NCBI RefSeq assembly: GCF_009901565.1
Contig: NZ_WXEW01000008.1
Location: 248,001-312,000 of the forward strand
Length of the DNA: 64,000 nucleotides
DNA from: Herbidospora solisilvae
Lineage (GTDB): Bacteria > Actinomycetota > Actinomycetes > Streptosporangiales > Streptosporangiaceae
Direction of reading: 5' to 3'
Part shown: positions 41,559 to 50,632 of the stretch, piece by piece
How positions within the stretch are numbered: position 1 is the stretch's first letter
How the letters are laid out: each line of letters starts with the position of its first letter
The notes under the pieces: generated by a model
Told to the model about the DNA's origin: nothing
What the model saw: only the letters and a program-made list of their open reading frames with translations
The model's database searches: none
Made by a program: the position numbers and the translations under genes

Positions 41559-41668
41559 GGAACGCACTCTACGTACCCCTGACTGGCAAATCCCGCCAGG
41601 TGTCGCCGAGGGGAATCGTTACCTTTGCGCCATTGGTCGGCCAGGTGGTCACTCTAGGCTCACTTACC

Positions 41669-43405
41669 ATGACCCCTGCATCCCTCAAGAGACTCGCCGT
41701 GGCCACCGCCGCCTCGGCGGGTGTCATCGCTCTCGCCATCGGGCCCGCGGGCGCCAGCGCGAGCGGCTCGGCGAAGATGGACGACGAGCTGGTTCCGGTC
41801 CGGATCCTCTCGATCAACGACCTCCACGGCAACCTGGAGCCCCCGACGGGGTCCAGCGGCCGGATCGCCGACGAGACCGGCACCGTCGTCGACGGCGTCG
41901 GCGGCGCGGCCTACCTCGCCACCTACGTCAAGCAGCAGCGCAACCGCGACACCGTCCTGGTCGCGGCCGGCGACCTGATCGGCGCCTCCCCGCTGCTGTC
42001 GGCCGCCTTCCACGACGAGCCCACGGTCGCGTTCCTCGACTCGCTGGAGCTGGCCACCTCCAGCGCCGGCAACCACGAGTTCGACGAGGGCTACGCCGAG
42101 CTCAAGCGTGTCATGGAGGGCAAGTGCCACCCGGTCGACGGGTGCTCGCCCGCCGGCAAGTGGAAGGGCACCGACTTCGAGTTCATCGCGGCCAACGTGA
42201 TCGACACGGAGAAGAACAAGCCGGCCCTCGCGCCCTACTATGTGGAACGAATCAACGGCGAGAAGGTCGCCTTCATCGGCCTGGTCACCAAGACCACCCC
42301 GACGATCGTGACCGCCTCCGGCATCGCCGGCCTCGAGTTCACCGACGAGGTCGCCGCCGCCAACGAGACCTCCGCCTACCTCCGCGACGTCAAGGGCATC
42401 AAGGCCCAGGTCGTCCTGGTGCACGAGGGTGACCAGGTCACCCCGAACCAGAGCCCCGACGCCTGCCCGATCACCAAGGGCGCCGGCTCGCGCATCGCCG
42501 AGGGCATCGACCCCGAGATCGACATCGTCATCAGCGGCCACTCCCACCAGGCCTACATCTGCAAGGCCACCGACCCGGCCGGTCAGCAGCGCGTCTACAC
42601 GCAGGGTTCGTCGTTCGGCCGCGTGCTGACCCAGATCGACTTCCAGATCGACAAGGGCACGGGCGACATCGTGCGCTCGTCGGTCGTCGCCGACAACACC
42701 GTCGTGCGCCGCACCGTCACCCCCGACCCGGCCACCGTGACGTTCATCAACGACTGGAAGGCCCGCGTCGCGACCGTCGCCAACAAGAAGGTCGGCGACA
42801 TCACCGCCGACATCACCAACGTGGCCGGTCCGTCGGGAGAGTCCCCGCTGGGCAACCTGATCGCCGACTCGCAGCTCGAATCGGCCAAGGCCGGCGGCAA
42901 CGCCGAGATCGCCCTGATGAACCCGGGCGGCATCCGCACCACCCTCACCTACGCCAGCTCGCCCGCCGGCGAGGGCCCCGGTGTGACCACCTACGGCGAG
43001 ATCTTCGCGGTCCAGCCGTTCAACAACCTCGTGCAGGTCGTCACGCTGACCGGCGCCCAGCTCAAGCTGGTCCTGGAGCAGCAGTGGGTGGGCGGCCCGA
43101 ACAACCAGGCCTTCACCAAGATCCTGCAGCCGTCGTCGAACCTCACCTACTCCTACAGCAACAGCGCCGCCTGGGGCTCGAAGGTGTCGGACATCAAGAT
43201 CGACGGTGTTCCGGTGACCCCGACGCAGTCGATCCGCGTCGCGGCCAACAACTTCCTCGTCGGCGGCGGTGACGCCTTCGCGGCCTTCACCCAGGGCACC
43301 GACCTGTGGAGCGGCCCCCTCGACATCGACGCGTTCGAGGACTACCTGACCGCGAACTCCCCGGTGGCGCCCCCGGTCGCCAACCACATCACGGTTCTGC
43401 CGTAG
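41669..43405 (+). CDS. Secreted 5'-nucleotidase/2',3'-cyclic phosphodiesterase family enzyme
   Basis: 578 aa from the ATG at 41669, giving a signal peptide (MTPASLKRLAVATAASAGVIALAIGP, cleavage near ASA-S). The metallophosphatase domain has SINDLHGN, VAAGDLIGASPL, SSAGNHEFDEG and ISGHSHQ metal-binding motifs. The C-terminal 5_nucleotid_C domain contains LGNLIADSQL, NPGGIRTTL and YGEIFAVQPFNNLV. It releases phosphate from extracellular nucleotides. The equivalent Streptomyces gene (SCO4152) sits in the same neighbourhood and is phosphate-regulated as I recall. Confidence 0.92.
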   Translation: MTPASLKRLAVATAASAGVIALAIGPAGASASGSAKMDDELVPVRILSINDLHGNLEPPTGSSGRIADETGTVVDGVGGAAYLATYVKQQRNRDTVLVAAGDLIGASPLLSAAFHDEPTVAFLDSLELATSSAGNHEFDEGYAELKRVMEGKCHPVDGCSPAGKWKGTDFEFIAANVIDTEKNKPALAPYYVERINGEKVAFIGLVTKTTPTIVTASGIAGLEFTDEVAAANETSAYLRDVKGIKAQVVLVHEGDQVTPNQSPDACPITKGAGSRIAEGIDPEIDIVISGHSHQAYICKATDPAGQQRVYTQGSSFGRVLTQIDFQIDKGTGDIVRSSVVADNTVVRRTVTPDPATVTFINDWKARVATVANKKVGDITADITNVAGPSGESPLGNLIADSQLESAKAGGNAEIALMNPGGIRTTLTYASSPAGEGPGVTTYGEIFAVQPFNNLVQVVTLTGAQLKLVLEQQWVGGPNNQAFTKILQPSSNLTYSYSNSAAWGSKVSDIKIDGVPVTPTQSIRVAANNFLVGGGDAFAAFTQGTDLWSGPLDIDAFEDYLTANSPVAPPVANHITVLP

Positions 43406-43421
43406 GGCTGAGAGCACCAGG

Positions 43422-43453
43422 AAGCCCCCGGTCGATGGCGACCGGGGGCTTTT
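43422..43453. terminator. Intrinsic terminator
   Basis: AAGCCCCCGGTCG pairs with CGACCGGGGGCTT, 4-nt loop, then TTTT on the plus strand. Ends the 5'-nucleotidase transcript and, read the other way, glnR. Confidence 0.88.
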
Positions 43454-43473
43454 CCCTGCTCTGAACGCGCCGA

Positions 43474-44187
43474 TCAGCGGCGGGCGGACTCCAGTTCCTG
43501 GGCCATCTCGTTGCCGCGGTCGGGCACGAAGCGGTAGCCGACGTTGCGGACGGTTCCGATCAGCGCCTCGTATTCGGCGCCCAGCTTGGCGCGCAGGCGC
43601 CGCACGTGGACGTCGACGGTCCGGGTGCCGCCGAAGTAGTCGTAACCCCAGACCTCCTGGAGGAGCTGGGCCCGGGTGAACACCCGGCCGGGGTGCTGGG
43701 CCAGGTATTTGAGCAGCTCGAACTCCTTGAACGTGAGGTCGAGCGCCCGGCCGCGCAGGCGCGCGGTGTAGGTCGCCTCGTCGATCGCCAGATCGCCGCT
43801 GCGGATCTCGTCGGGCACCTCCTCGGCGGCGGCCAGCGACAGCTTGCCGATCGCCATGCGGAGGCGGGCCTCGACCTCGGCCGGGCCGGCGGAGTCGAGG
43901 ATCACGTCGTCCGCACCCCACTCGGCGGTCATCGCCGCGAGGCCGCCCTCGGTCACGATGACCATGAGCGGGCAGTCGATCCCCGTGGTCCGCAGCAGCC
44001 GGCACAGGCTCTTGGCCTGTACGAGCTCACGCCGGGCGTCGACCAGGATCGCGTCGGCGGGCGGGGCGTCGAGCAGCGCGGTCCCCTCGGCGGGGGCGAC
44101 CCGGACCGAGTGGAGCAACAGCCCGAGCGCCGGCAGGACTTCGGCGGACGGTTCCAATGCGTTGGTCAGCAGAAGCAGATTGCTCAT
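43474..44187 (-). CDS. glnR: GlnR, orphan OmpR-type nitrogen regulator
   Basis: 237 aa from the ATG at 44187. The N-terminus ([35 protein letters not shown]) closely matches Streptomyces GlnR as I remember it, and the neighbourhood agrees. The receiver-like domain (1-115) lacks the usual acidic triad, as in GlnR proteins, which work without a partner kinase. The C-terminal winged helix ([34 protein letters not shown]) binds DNA. It controls ammonium assimilation genes such as glnA, amtB and glnK. Confidence 0.88.
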   Translation of the reverse strand: MSNLLLLTNALEPSAEVLPALGLLLHSVRVAPAEGTALLDAPPADAILVDARRELVQAKSLCRLLRTTGIDCPLMVIVTEGGLAAMTAEWGADDVILDSAGPAEVEARLRMAIGKLSLAAAEEVPDEIRSGDLAIDEATYTARLRGRALDLTFKEFELLKYLAQHPGRVFTRAQLLQEVWGYDYFGGTRTVDVHVRRLRAKLGAEYEALIGTVRNVGYRFVPDRGNEMAQELESARR

Positions 44188-44456
44188 GAGGCCTCCTCGC
44201 CAAACGGGCGGGCGCGCCGGGAGAGCACCGCGCTGTGCACGATCACAGGCTCGCCTCCTTCGATCCGCGTCAACGGCAGGGCCGTAGAAACACGTAAGGA
44301 CCCGGGGGCTACGTCGCCCAGGTCCCGTTGCTCGTAGATTAGCCCACAGCAACTTTGCGTCCAATGTGCGTCCACCGTGTGAACAGCACTTCACGTGGAG
44401 AATCACCGTATCCAAACGCTCACTGTGAGTGTGCGGATCTGGGGCTGGAGAGGCGT

Positions 44457-44705
44457 ATGGCTACGGGAACGGTGCGCTTTTGGGCCGCGGCGAAGGAAGC
44501 GGCCGGAGTCGCCGAGGAGACTTTCGACGCGGAAACCCTTGGCGAGCTTGTTACCAAAATCACAAGGAACGACGCGCTGGCCAGGGTGCTTCCGCGGTGC
44601 TCGTTCCTGGTCGACGGGAACCCGGCCGGCACCCGCGACCCCCACACCGTGGAGCTGCCCGAAGGTGCCACGGTTGAGGTTTTGCCGCCGTTTGCCGGCG
44701 GATAG
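44457..44705 (+). CDS. MoaD/ThiS-family ubiquitin-like sulfur carrier
   Basis: 82 aa from the ATG at 44457, with GGAGAGG upstream. [18 protein letters not shown] is a MoaD-like beta-grasp start, and the protein ends LPPFAGG with the C-terminal Gly-Gly that becomes a thiocarboxylate. It could serve molybdopterin, thiamine or another sulfur-transfer pathway. No MoaE is nearby, but a sulfurtransferase lies 3 kb downstream. The 269-bp gap to glnR holds the divergent promoters. Confidence 0.85.
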   Translation: MATGTVRFWAAAKEAAGVAEETFDAETLGELVTKITRNDALARVLPRCSFLVDGNPAGTRDPHTVELPEGATVEVLPPFAGG

Positions 44706-44740
44706 GCTGATCCGAAACCCCCCGGCCAACGGAGGATGCG

Positions 44741-45430
44741 GTGCGCAAGCTGGTGGTGGCGCTGCTCGTGCTCGTCGTGCTGGCCGTGGTTCTCGACCGC
44801 GTGGCCGTCGCCGGCGTGCAGCGGGAGATCGCCAAGCAGGTCCAGGCCAGTGCCGATCTCGACGCTCCGCCGACCGTGCAGGTCAGGGGCGTGCCGTTCC
44901 TGACCCAGGCGATCGGCGGGCGCTATGAGGAGATCGCCATCGACATCGGCGACATCCAGCGTGAGGGCATCCGGCTCAGCGACGTGCAGGCGACGCTCTA
45001 TGGGGTCGAGGCGCCGCTGATGGACCTGATCCAGAACGCCACGGGCACGAAGATCGTCGCCGAGCGGGTCAGCGGCACGGTGACCATCTCCGAGGAGACC
45101 CTGAACTCGCGGGCCCCGCGCGGCATCAAGATCGAGGGCGGCGGCGGCAACGGCACCGTCCGCGTCTCGGGCGAGGTGACCGCGCTGGGCAACCAGGTGC
45201 CGGTGACCGCCGACATGAAGATCGAGGTCAAAGACGGGGTGCTGCGGCTCACCCCGGCCAAGGTGACGATCGCGGGCGGGTTCACCGTGCCCAACGCCGA
45301 GCGCCTGATCACCTTCACCGTGCCCGTGCAGGGCCTCCCGCTCGATCTGAAGATCGACGAGGTCCGGTCCGCCCCCGGGGGCGGACTGGTCGTCGACGCG
45401 ACTGCGACCGATGTCCCTCTTTCGCGGTGA
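44741..45430 (+). CDS. LmeA-like DUF2993 protein
   Basis: 229 aa from a GTG at 44741, with GGAGG upstream. One N-terminal hydrophobic segment (RKLVVALLVLVVLAVVLDRVA) is a signal anchor. The rest matches DUF2993/LmeA: VQVRGVPFLTQAIGGRYEEIAIDI, SDVQATLYGVEAPLMDL and LPLDLKIDEVRSAPGGGLVVDA. LmeA in mycobacteria is a periplasmic phospholipid-binding protein of cell-envelope glycolipid assembly. The gene's end overlaps the sigma-factor start by 20 bp. Confidence 0.82.
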   Translation: MRKLVVALLVLVVLAVVLDRVAVAGVQREIAKQVQASADLDAPPTVQVRGVPFLTQAIGGRYEEIAIDIGDIQREGIRLSDVQATLYGVEAPLMDLIQNATGTKIVAERVSGTVTISEETLNSRAPRGIKIEGGGGNGTVRVSGEVTALGNQVPVTADMKIEVKDGVLRLTPAKVTIAGGFTVPNAERLITFTVPVQGLPLDLKIDEVRSAPGGGLVVDATATDVPLSR

Positions 45431-45968
45431 ACCGAAGCGCCGCCGGTTGCGTTCTGAGGATGTGAGCGCAGCCGGGACGGCCGACGAGGAGCTGGTGAGA
45501 GCCCTTTTCGACGACCACGCCGGGCCGCTCTACGGTTACGTACTGCGATTGACGGGTGACCCGGGGAGGGCGGAGGACATCGTGCAGGAGACCATCCTCC
45601 GGGCCTGGAAGAACCCGATCGCCGACCGCCCGGTCCGGGCCTGGTTGTTCACCGTGGCCCGCAACCTGGTCGTCGACCAGGCCAGAGCGCGCAAGTCCCG
45701 CCCGCAGGAGACCGGCGACGAGGCGCTGGCGATCCTCCCGGCCGACGACGAGCTCGACAAGGCCGTCGAGTCGTGGGCCATCGCCGACGCGCTGGCCTCG
45801 CTGCGCCCCGACCACCGTGAGGTGCTGCTGGCCGTCTACTACGGCGGCCAGTCGGTCAAGGAGGCCTCCGAGTCGCTCGGCATCCCGCCGGGCACCGTCA
45901 AGTCGCGCACCTACTACGCGCTGCGCGCGCTCAAGCTGGCGCTGGAGGAGCGGGGGCTCGCGCCGTGA
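45411..45968 (+). CDS. ECF sigma factor
   Basis: 185 aa. Region 2: LVRALFDDHAGPLYGYVLRLTGDPGRAEDIVQETILRAWKN; region 4: LRPDHREVLLAVYYGGQSVKEASESLGIPPGTVKSRTYYALRALK. It directs RNA polymerase to a stress or envelope regulon. It overlaps the LmeA-like gene by 20 bp and the anti-sigma gene by 4 bp (GTGA). An internal in-frame start is possible but less likely given the overlap. Confidence 0.9.
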   Translation: MSLFRGEPKRRRLRSEDVSAAGTADEELVRALFDDHAGPLYGYVLRLTGDPGRAEDIVQETILRAWKNPIADRPVRAWLFTVARNLVVDQARARKSRPQETGDEALAILPADDELDKAVESWAIADALASLRPDHREVLLAVYYGGQSVKEASESLGIPPGTVKSRTYYALRALKLALEERGLAP

Positions 45969-46879
45969 ACCACGACGACGTCAAGATCTCTCTTGGGGTG
46001 TACGCCCTGGGCGCCCTCGACGCCCGGGAGACCGCCATGGTCGAGGCCCACCTCGACACCTGCGACGAGTGCACGGCCGAACTCGCCGAGCTCTCCGGCC
46101 TGCCGCCGATGCTGGCCCGCGTGTCGGCCGCCGACGTCGAACACGCCGCGGCCCCGCCCCGGGCGGTGCTCGACCGGCTGCTGGCCGACTCGGCCAAGCG
46201 CCGCAGGCGCGGCCGGATCACCCGCACGATGCTGGGCCTGGCCGCCGGCGTGGCGATCGTCGGCTGGGGCGGCGCGGTGCTCATCGACGGCGCCGCCGAC
46301 ACCACGGCCGCCCCGGCCGCCGGGGGCGCCCCCGAATCGGCCCAGATTCCCGACACCACCGCCCAGGACCGGAGCGGCCACGTCGCCGCCGAGGCCCAGC
46401 CGATGATGACCGAGGAGCCCCCGCACGACGTCTCGGCGGGTACCGGCCCCGCCGAGACCGGCGTCGCTCCTGCCGAGGAGCCGACGGCCTCCAAGGCCGC
46501 GCGGGCCCCGCAGCCCAAGGAGAGCCCGGCAGCCGAGTCGGCCCAGGCCGACGAACCGGCCACCACCAAGATCGCGCCCGAGACCATGACGCTGGAGCGG
46601 TCGCGGGGCGAGGTCACGCTGCGCCTCGACCTGACCGGGCGCGAGGGCGGCACCGAGGTGGTCGCCACCATGACCGGCGTGCCCGTCGACACCAAGACCG
46701 AGCTGGTCGCGGTCTCCCGGGAGGGCCCGAGCACGTCGGTGGCGAGCTGGGAGGTCAAGGCCGACGACGCCGACGGCGCCACCTTCCCCGGCTCGACGAG
46801 CCTGCCGATCGCCGAGATCGCCCGGTTCGAGCTGCGGGCCGCCAACGGCACCGCGCTCATCACGATCCCCGTCGGCTGA
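45965..46879 (+). CDS. Membrane anti-sigma factor with zinc-binding ZAS motif
   Basis: 304 aa from a GTG overlapping the sigma stop. The N-terminal zinc anti-sigma domain has HLDTCDECTAELAEL (H-x3-C-x2-C); a membrane helix lies at about residues 90-108 (GLAAGVAIVGWGGAVLI); next comes a Pro/Ala/Glu-rich linker of about 100 aa and a beta-rich extracytoplasmic domain of about 100 aa. The usual arrangement for holding the ECF sigma at the membrane until a signal triggers release. The stimulus is unknown. Confidence 0.85.
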   Translation: MNHDDVKISLGVYALGALDARETAMVEAHLDTCDECTAELAELSGLPPMLARVSAADVEHAAAPPRAVLDRLLADSAKRRRRGRITRTMLGLAAGVAIVGWGGAVLIDGAADTTAAPAAGGAPESAQIPDTTAQDRSGHVAAEAQPMMTEEPPHDVSAGTGPAETGVAPAEEPTASKAARAPQPKESPAAESAQADEPATTKIAPETMTLERSRGEVTLRLDLTGREGGTEVVATMTGVPVDTKTELVAVSREGPSTSVASWEVKADDADGATFPGSTSLPIAEIARFELRAANGTALITIPVG

Positions 46880-46903
46880 CCGGGAATTTCCCGGTCGCAG
46901 CCG

Positions 46904-47251
46904 GTGGTTGCCGATCGTATGGACCTGGGTGCGCCCTTGGGCGAGCGGGCGACGCTCGTGCACTTCTCGACGGCCTTCTGCCAGCCCTGCCGGGCCACCC
47001 GGCGGGTGCTCGCCGAGGTCGCCGCGATCGTTCCCGGGGTCCGCCACGTCGAGGTCGACGCGGAGTCGCGGTTGGACCTCGTACATGCCCATGAAGTTAC
47101 GAAAACCCCAACGGTGTTAGTTCTCGACAGTGCTGGAAATGTCGTGAAAAAGGCATCAGGGCAGCCCAGGAAAGCCGACGTCATCGCGGCCCTCGCCCTG
47201 ACCCTGGACAGCGTGTCTCAAAGCGGGTCTCAGCAATCGGACGGCATGTGA
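46904..47251 (+). CDS. Thioredoxin-family protein
   Basis: 115 aa from a GTG at 46904; the ATG at 46919 is an alternative. VHFSTAFCQPCRATRRVL carries the redox pair Cys26-x-x-Cys29, followed by HVEVDAESRLDLVHAHEVTKTPTVLVLD with the cis-Pro. A compact cytosolic thioredoxin-like oxidoreductase. Same strand as the sigma/anti-sigma genes, with a 24-bp gap, so it may be in the same operon. Confidence 0.85.
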   Translation: MVADRMDLGAPLGERATLVHFSTAFCQPCRATRRVLAEVAAIVPGVRHVEVDAESRLDLVHAHEVTKTPTVLVLDSAGNVVKKASGQPRKADVIAALALTLDSVSQSGSQQSDGM

Positions 47252-47284
47252 CAGATGGCGAGACGAAAGGGTACTGTCGTGCCC

Positions 47285-47368
47285 ATGACTCCCACGACAG
47301 AGATGCTGACGAAGCGGCGGGCGGTTGACTTCTGCCGCGTCGCGACGGCTCTCTGTCGCATGGCCTGA
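47285..47368 (+). CDS. Putative cysteine-responsive leader peptide (27 aa)
   Basis: 28 codons starting ATG at 47285: MTPTTEMLTKRRAVDF followed by CRVATALCRMA and stop. The VDFCR-x5-LCR ending matches the short putative leader peptides that precede sulfur-assimilation genes in actinobacteria, where ribosome stalling at Cys codons senses cysteine. It lies 269 bp before the sulfurtransferase gene and on the same strand. Both cysteines are TGC or TGT codons near the end, as expected for attenuation. Confidence 0.72.
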   Translation: MTPTTEMLTKRRAVDFCRVATALCRMA

Positions 47369-47637
47369 GGGTGATTTCCGGCGGCGTCTGAAGCCGCATC
47401 ACGCGAAACCCATCAGGAGCATCAGGCGATGCAGGTCGATCCCCGTGGCCCCCGCTCTGGCGCGGCCGACACCACTCTGGTTCCGCCCCGGTACGTCCCG
47501 GGGCCTGGGCATCATTCGCATCGTTCCCGCCTCTGGAATCGTCCCTCCGGCCCTGGGTGCGACAGCAGCGGCACTGCTGGCCGCCTTTCCCCCGCATCAC
47601 CACCGCTCATCAGCCGTCTACAACCTGGGAGAAATTC
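47369..47637 (+). promoter_or_regulatory. Transcribed leader of the sulfurtransferase operon
   Basis: No gene of its own. It holds hairpins able to take part in attenuation, for example CCCCGGTACGTCCCGGGG and CAGCAGCGGCACTGCTG, between the leader peptide and the sulfurtransferase start. No obvious T-run terminator is seen, so Rho-dependent control is as likely. Confidence 0.4.
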
Positions 47638-48477
47638 ATGAGTCGCTCCGCCGCACTGGTCGACGCCGACTGGGTCGAGGCCAACCTCGACACGCCCGGC
47701 GTCGTCCTGGTCGAGGTCGACGAGGACGCCAGCGCTTACGACAAGGGTCACATCCGCGGCGCCGTCAAGGTCGACTGGCGCGACGACCTGCAGGACCCGG
47801 TCCGTCGTGACTTCGTCGACAAGGCCGGTTTCGAGGCGCTGCTCTCGTCGCGTGGCATCGCCAACGACGACACCGTGGTCCTCTACGGCGGCAACAACAA
47901 CTGGTTCGCCGCCTACGCCTACTGGTACTTCAAGCTCTACGGCCACGAGAACGTCAAGCTGCTCGACGGCGGCCGCAAGAAGTGGGAGCTCGACTCCCGC
48001 GAGCTGGTGAAGGACGTCCCGAACCGGGAGGCCACCACCTACACCGCCCAGGAGCAGGACCTGTCGATCCGCGCGTTCCGCGACGAGGCCGTGGCCGCGA
48101 TCGGCAAGCTCAACCTGGTCGACGTCCGGTCGCCCGACGAGTTCACCGGCAAGCTGCTCGCGCCGGCCCACCTTCCGCAGGAGCAGGCGCAGCGTGCGGG
48201 CCACATCCCGACCGCTCGCAACATCCCGTGGAGCAAGGCCGCCAACGACGACGGCACCTTCCGTTCCGACGACGAGCTCAAGACCCTCTACGCCGACGCG
48301 GGGGTCGACTTCGGCAAGGACACCATCGCCTACTGCCGCATCGGGGAGCGCTCGGCGCACACCTGGTTCGTGCTGCACGAGCTGCTCGGCCAGGCCAACG
48401 TCAAGAACTACGACGGTTCGTGGACCGAATACGGCTCGCTCGTGGGCGTGCCCGTGGAACTGGGAGAGGCCCGATGA
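47638..48477 (+). CDS. Thiosulfate sulfurtransferase (tandem rhodanese)
   Basis: 279 aa from the ATG at 47638. Two rhodanese domains: the N-terminal, inactive one (VLVEVDEDASAYDKGHIRGAVKVDWRDDLQD) and the C-terminal, active one with AYCRIGERSAHTW (Cys233). Actinobacterial CysA/SseC-associated type. It moves sulfane sulfur from thiosulfate to cyanide or thiol acceptors. Coupled (ATGA) to the DUF1416 gene and preceded by a cysteine leader peptide, so it is probably induced when cysteine is short. Confidence 0.92.
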   Translation: MSRSAALVDADWVEANLDTPGVVLVEVDEDASAYDKGHIRGAVKVDWRDDLQDPVRRDFVDKAGFEALLSSRGIANDDTVVLYGGNNNWFAAYAYWYFKLYGHENVKLLDGGRKKWELDSRELVKDVPNREATTYTAQEQDLSIRAFRDEAVAAIGKLNLVDVRSPDEFTGKLLAPAHLPQEQAQRAGHIPTARNIPWSKAANDDGTFRSDDELKTLYADAGVDFGKDTIAYCRIGERSAHTWFVLHELLGQANVKNYDGSWTEYGSLVGVPVELGEAR

Positions 48478-48779
48478 CGACCATCCAGCAGGGGTGCGCC
48501 GCGCCCGAGCAGACCGTGGCGCTGCCGACCGGAATCGACCTGTCCAAGCAGGCCGTGATCCAGGGCGTCGTCACCGGCGCCGGCACCGCCTACGCCCGCC
48601 TTCTCGACCACTCCGGTGAGTTCACCGGTGAGGTCGTCGTCTCCGACGAGGGCATCTTCCGCTTCTTCGCCGCCCCCGGCTCGTGGACCGTCCGCATCAT
48701 CGCGGGCGGCGGCCGGACCAAGGACGTCGCGGTCGAGGCCAAGCTGGGCGAGGTCGCCCAGCTCGCGGTCGCCGTCTAA
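48474..48779 (+). CDS. DUF1416 (SseC-like) protein
   Basis: 101 aa, ATGA overlap with the sulfurtransferase. CAAPEQTVALP at the N-terminus and a transthyretin-like beta-sandwich (QGVVTGAGTAYARLLDHSGEFTGEVVVSDEGIFRFFAAPGSWTVRII) define DUF1416. In actinobacteria this gene always seems to follow the rhodanese gene and is a likely sulfur-transfer partner; the biochemical role is not known. Confidence 0.9.
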   Translation: MTTIQQGCAAPEQTVALPTGIDLSKQAVIQGVVTGAGTAYARLLDHSGEFTGEVVVSDEGIFRFFAAPGSWTVRIIAGGGRTKDVAVEAKLGEVAQLAVAV

Positions 48780-48790
48780 ACCGCATCGGG

Positions 48791-48823
48791 AAAGCCCGGT
48801 CTCCATGAGGAGGCCGGGCTTTT
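48791..48823. terminator. Bidirectional intrinsic terminator
   Basis: AAAGCCCGG...CCGGGCTTTT hairpin between the convergent DUF1416 and MarR genes. Confidence 0.85.
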
Positions 48824-49263
48824 CAGTTGACGCCGGCCAGTTGTTCCAGCACGTCGATCAGCGCGTTGTGCTCCCCGGCGACCTTGAAGAACTCGCGGTC
48901 GACGTTCTCCACCACCCCGGCGGCGCGCTCGGCCAGCCGGCGGCCCTCGTCGGTGATCACGAGCACCTTCTTGCGCATGTCGGCGGGGTCGTCCTCGCGG
49001 CCGAGCAGGCCCTTGACCTCCAGCACCCTGACCACCTGGCTGGTCATCATCACGTCGACGGTGGCGTGTTCGGCCAGTTCGCGCTGGCTGGGGCGGACGC
49101 CCTGACTGTCGAACCACCACAGGTCGACGAGGAGGGCGAACTGCACGTGGGTCAGCCCCATCGTCTTCAGCGCCGTGGTGATCTCCCGCTGCCATCGAAG
49201 GGTCGCCCGCCACAGCAGGAAACCCGGGCTCCGGCCTGGACCGGCGTCCCGTTCCGCGCTCAC
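48823..49263 (-). CDS. MarR-family transcriptional regulator
   Basis: 146 aa. MarR winged helix: LTHVQFALLVDLWWFD, SQRELAEHATVDVMMTSQVVRVLEVKGLLGREDDPADMRKKVLVITDEGRRLAE (recognition helix and wing). Likely a dimeric repressor responding to a small ligand. Divergent from the membrane-protein gene, with about 115 bp between starts, which is the most probable target. Confidence 0.88.
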   Translation of the reverse strand: MSAERDAGPGRSPGFLLWRATLRWQREITTALKTMGLTHVQFALLVDLWWFDSQGVRPSQRELAEHATVDVMMTSQVVRVLEVKGLLGREDDPADMRKKVLVITDEGRRLAERAAGVVENVDREFFKVAGEHNALIDVLEQLAGVN

Positions 49264-49378
49264 TGTCTGATTCCCCGATCTACGACTTCAGGGAGTGTCC
49301 CACCTCGCCTCCCGCATATCCGCCGTTGACCAGCCCGGACGGCCGATCTTTGACCTTTCCGGCTCCTTGACCGCTAGC

Positions 49379-50632
49379 ATGCGCAAGATGTCCGGAACGT
49401 CCGCCAAGACGGCGCGCTTACCCCTCGACGCGCTCAGGATCGCCGGGTCGTGCGCGCTGCCGCTGATCATGTGGTTCTCGCTGGGCCGGTTCGTGCGCTG
49501 GGCGCTGCTCTACGCCGCCGCGCACCTGTCGCACGGCTCCTGGTACCAGCTCCGCATCGTGGGCGTGCTGTTCATCTTCACCCTGGTCGTCATGGTCTCT
49601 CTGGCGACCGTGGTCGGCATGCTCTACACCGTCCGGGAGGCGCTGGCCGAGACGCGGGCCCGCCGCGCGGGCGACGAGGCGCAGGAGACGATCTTCGGGG
49701 CGCTCAACCGCACCGCCCTGACCTTCGCGGGTCTCTACATGACCTGGGGCCTGGTCGACCAGGACATGCGCGACTTCGAGAACATCGACCGCACCCTCAA
49801 CCCCGACCGGCAGTTCGTCGACCAGCTCCAGGGTGTGCAGAGCACCATCGGCGACGGCCTGACCGGCCTCGACGTGCGGATCTCGGTCGCCGCCATGGTC
49901 GTCGCGTACGCGATCAAGTGGTTCGCCGGCCGCCGCCACGAGAACAAGCCGGGGAAGTTCACCGGCGTCCTGACCACCTTCGGCGAACTGGCCTTCGTCT
50001 TCTACGGCCTGACCGCCACCGTCGCCGCCCTGAAACTCCGCGAAGACTGGATCGAGCACCGGGCGCTCGTCATGGGCGTCAGCGACGCCACCGAGGACGT
50101 GCGCGAGTCGCCGTTCTTCGAGTGGCTCGGCGACGTGTGGCCGCTGCTCCTCGACGCGCTGGTGCTCCCGCTGGCCTGGCTGACCGTCGGCATCCTCGTG
50201 TACGGCGCCTACGCCGAAGACACCCAGACCACGATCAGGGGCACCCGCCTGGAGGGCGTCGGCGCCCGCGTCGAGCGCAGCCACAACTGGACCCAGGTCA
50301 CCCTGGCCAAGCTGGCCGGGGGGTTCACCTCCCGCTGGATCCCGCTGCTCAACTCCCTGCGCCTGACCGCCAAGGGCGGCCCGGCCCTCTTCGGCCTGTA
50401 CGCCCTGCTCTACGTCGGCCTCCACGTCGGCGGCGACTACCTGGGCAGACTCCTCGACTACGCCACCGCCGGCGGCCCCTACCTGTGGATCGTCACCAGT
50501 GTGCCGACGACGTTCGTGGTCGACCTGCTGGTGACCGTCCTGTCGATGTGCCTGATCGCGGCCACCTACGACCAGGCCGCGACCCGCAAGCGGCTAACGG
50601 AGGAACCGGAGGACGTCGAGGTCGGCGCTTAG
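49379..50632 (+). CDS. Polytopic membrane protein, family not recognised
   Basis: 417 aa from the ATG at 49379 (another Met follows at 49388). About seven to eight membrane helices, for example IVGVLFIFTLVVMVSLATVVGML, ISVAAMVVAYAIKWFAG, GELAFVFYGLTATVAALK, WPLLLDALVLPLAWLTVGILVYG and VVDLLVTVLSMCLIAATYD. Loops are acidic. No transporter signature is visible. Its 3' end overlaps the convergent proline-rich gene by 39 bp, suggesting a long-standing association with the three genes that follow. Confidence 0.65.
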   Translation: MRKMSGTSAKTARLPLDALRIAGSCALPLIMWFSLGRFVRWALLYAAAHLSHGSWYQLRIVGVLFIFTLVVMVSLATVVGMLYTVREALAETRARRAGDEAQETIFGALNRTALTFAGLYMTWGLVDQDMRDFENIDRTLNPDRQFVDQLQGVQSTIGDGLTGLDVRISVAAMVVAYAIKWFAGRRHENKPGKFTGVLTTFGELAFVFYGLTATVAALKLREDWIEHRALVMGVSDATEDVRESPFFEWLGDVWPLLLDALVLPLAWLTVGILVYGAYAEDTQTTIRGTRLEGVGARVERSHNWTQVTLAKLAGGFTSRWIPLLNSLRLTAKGGPALFGLYALLYVGLHVGGDYLGRLLDYATAGGPYLWIVTSVPTTFVVDLLVTVLSMCLIAATYDQAATRKRLTEEPEDVEVGA

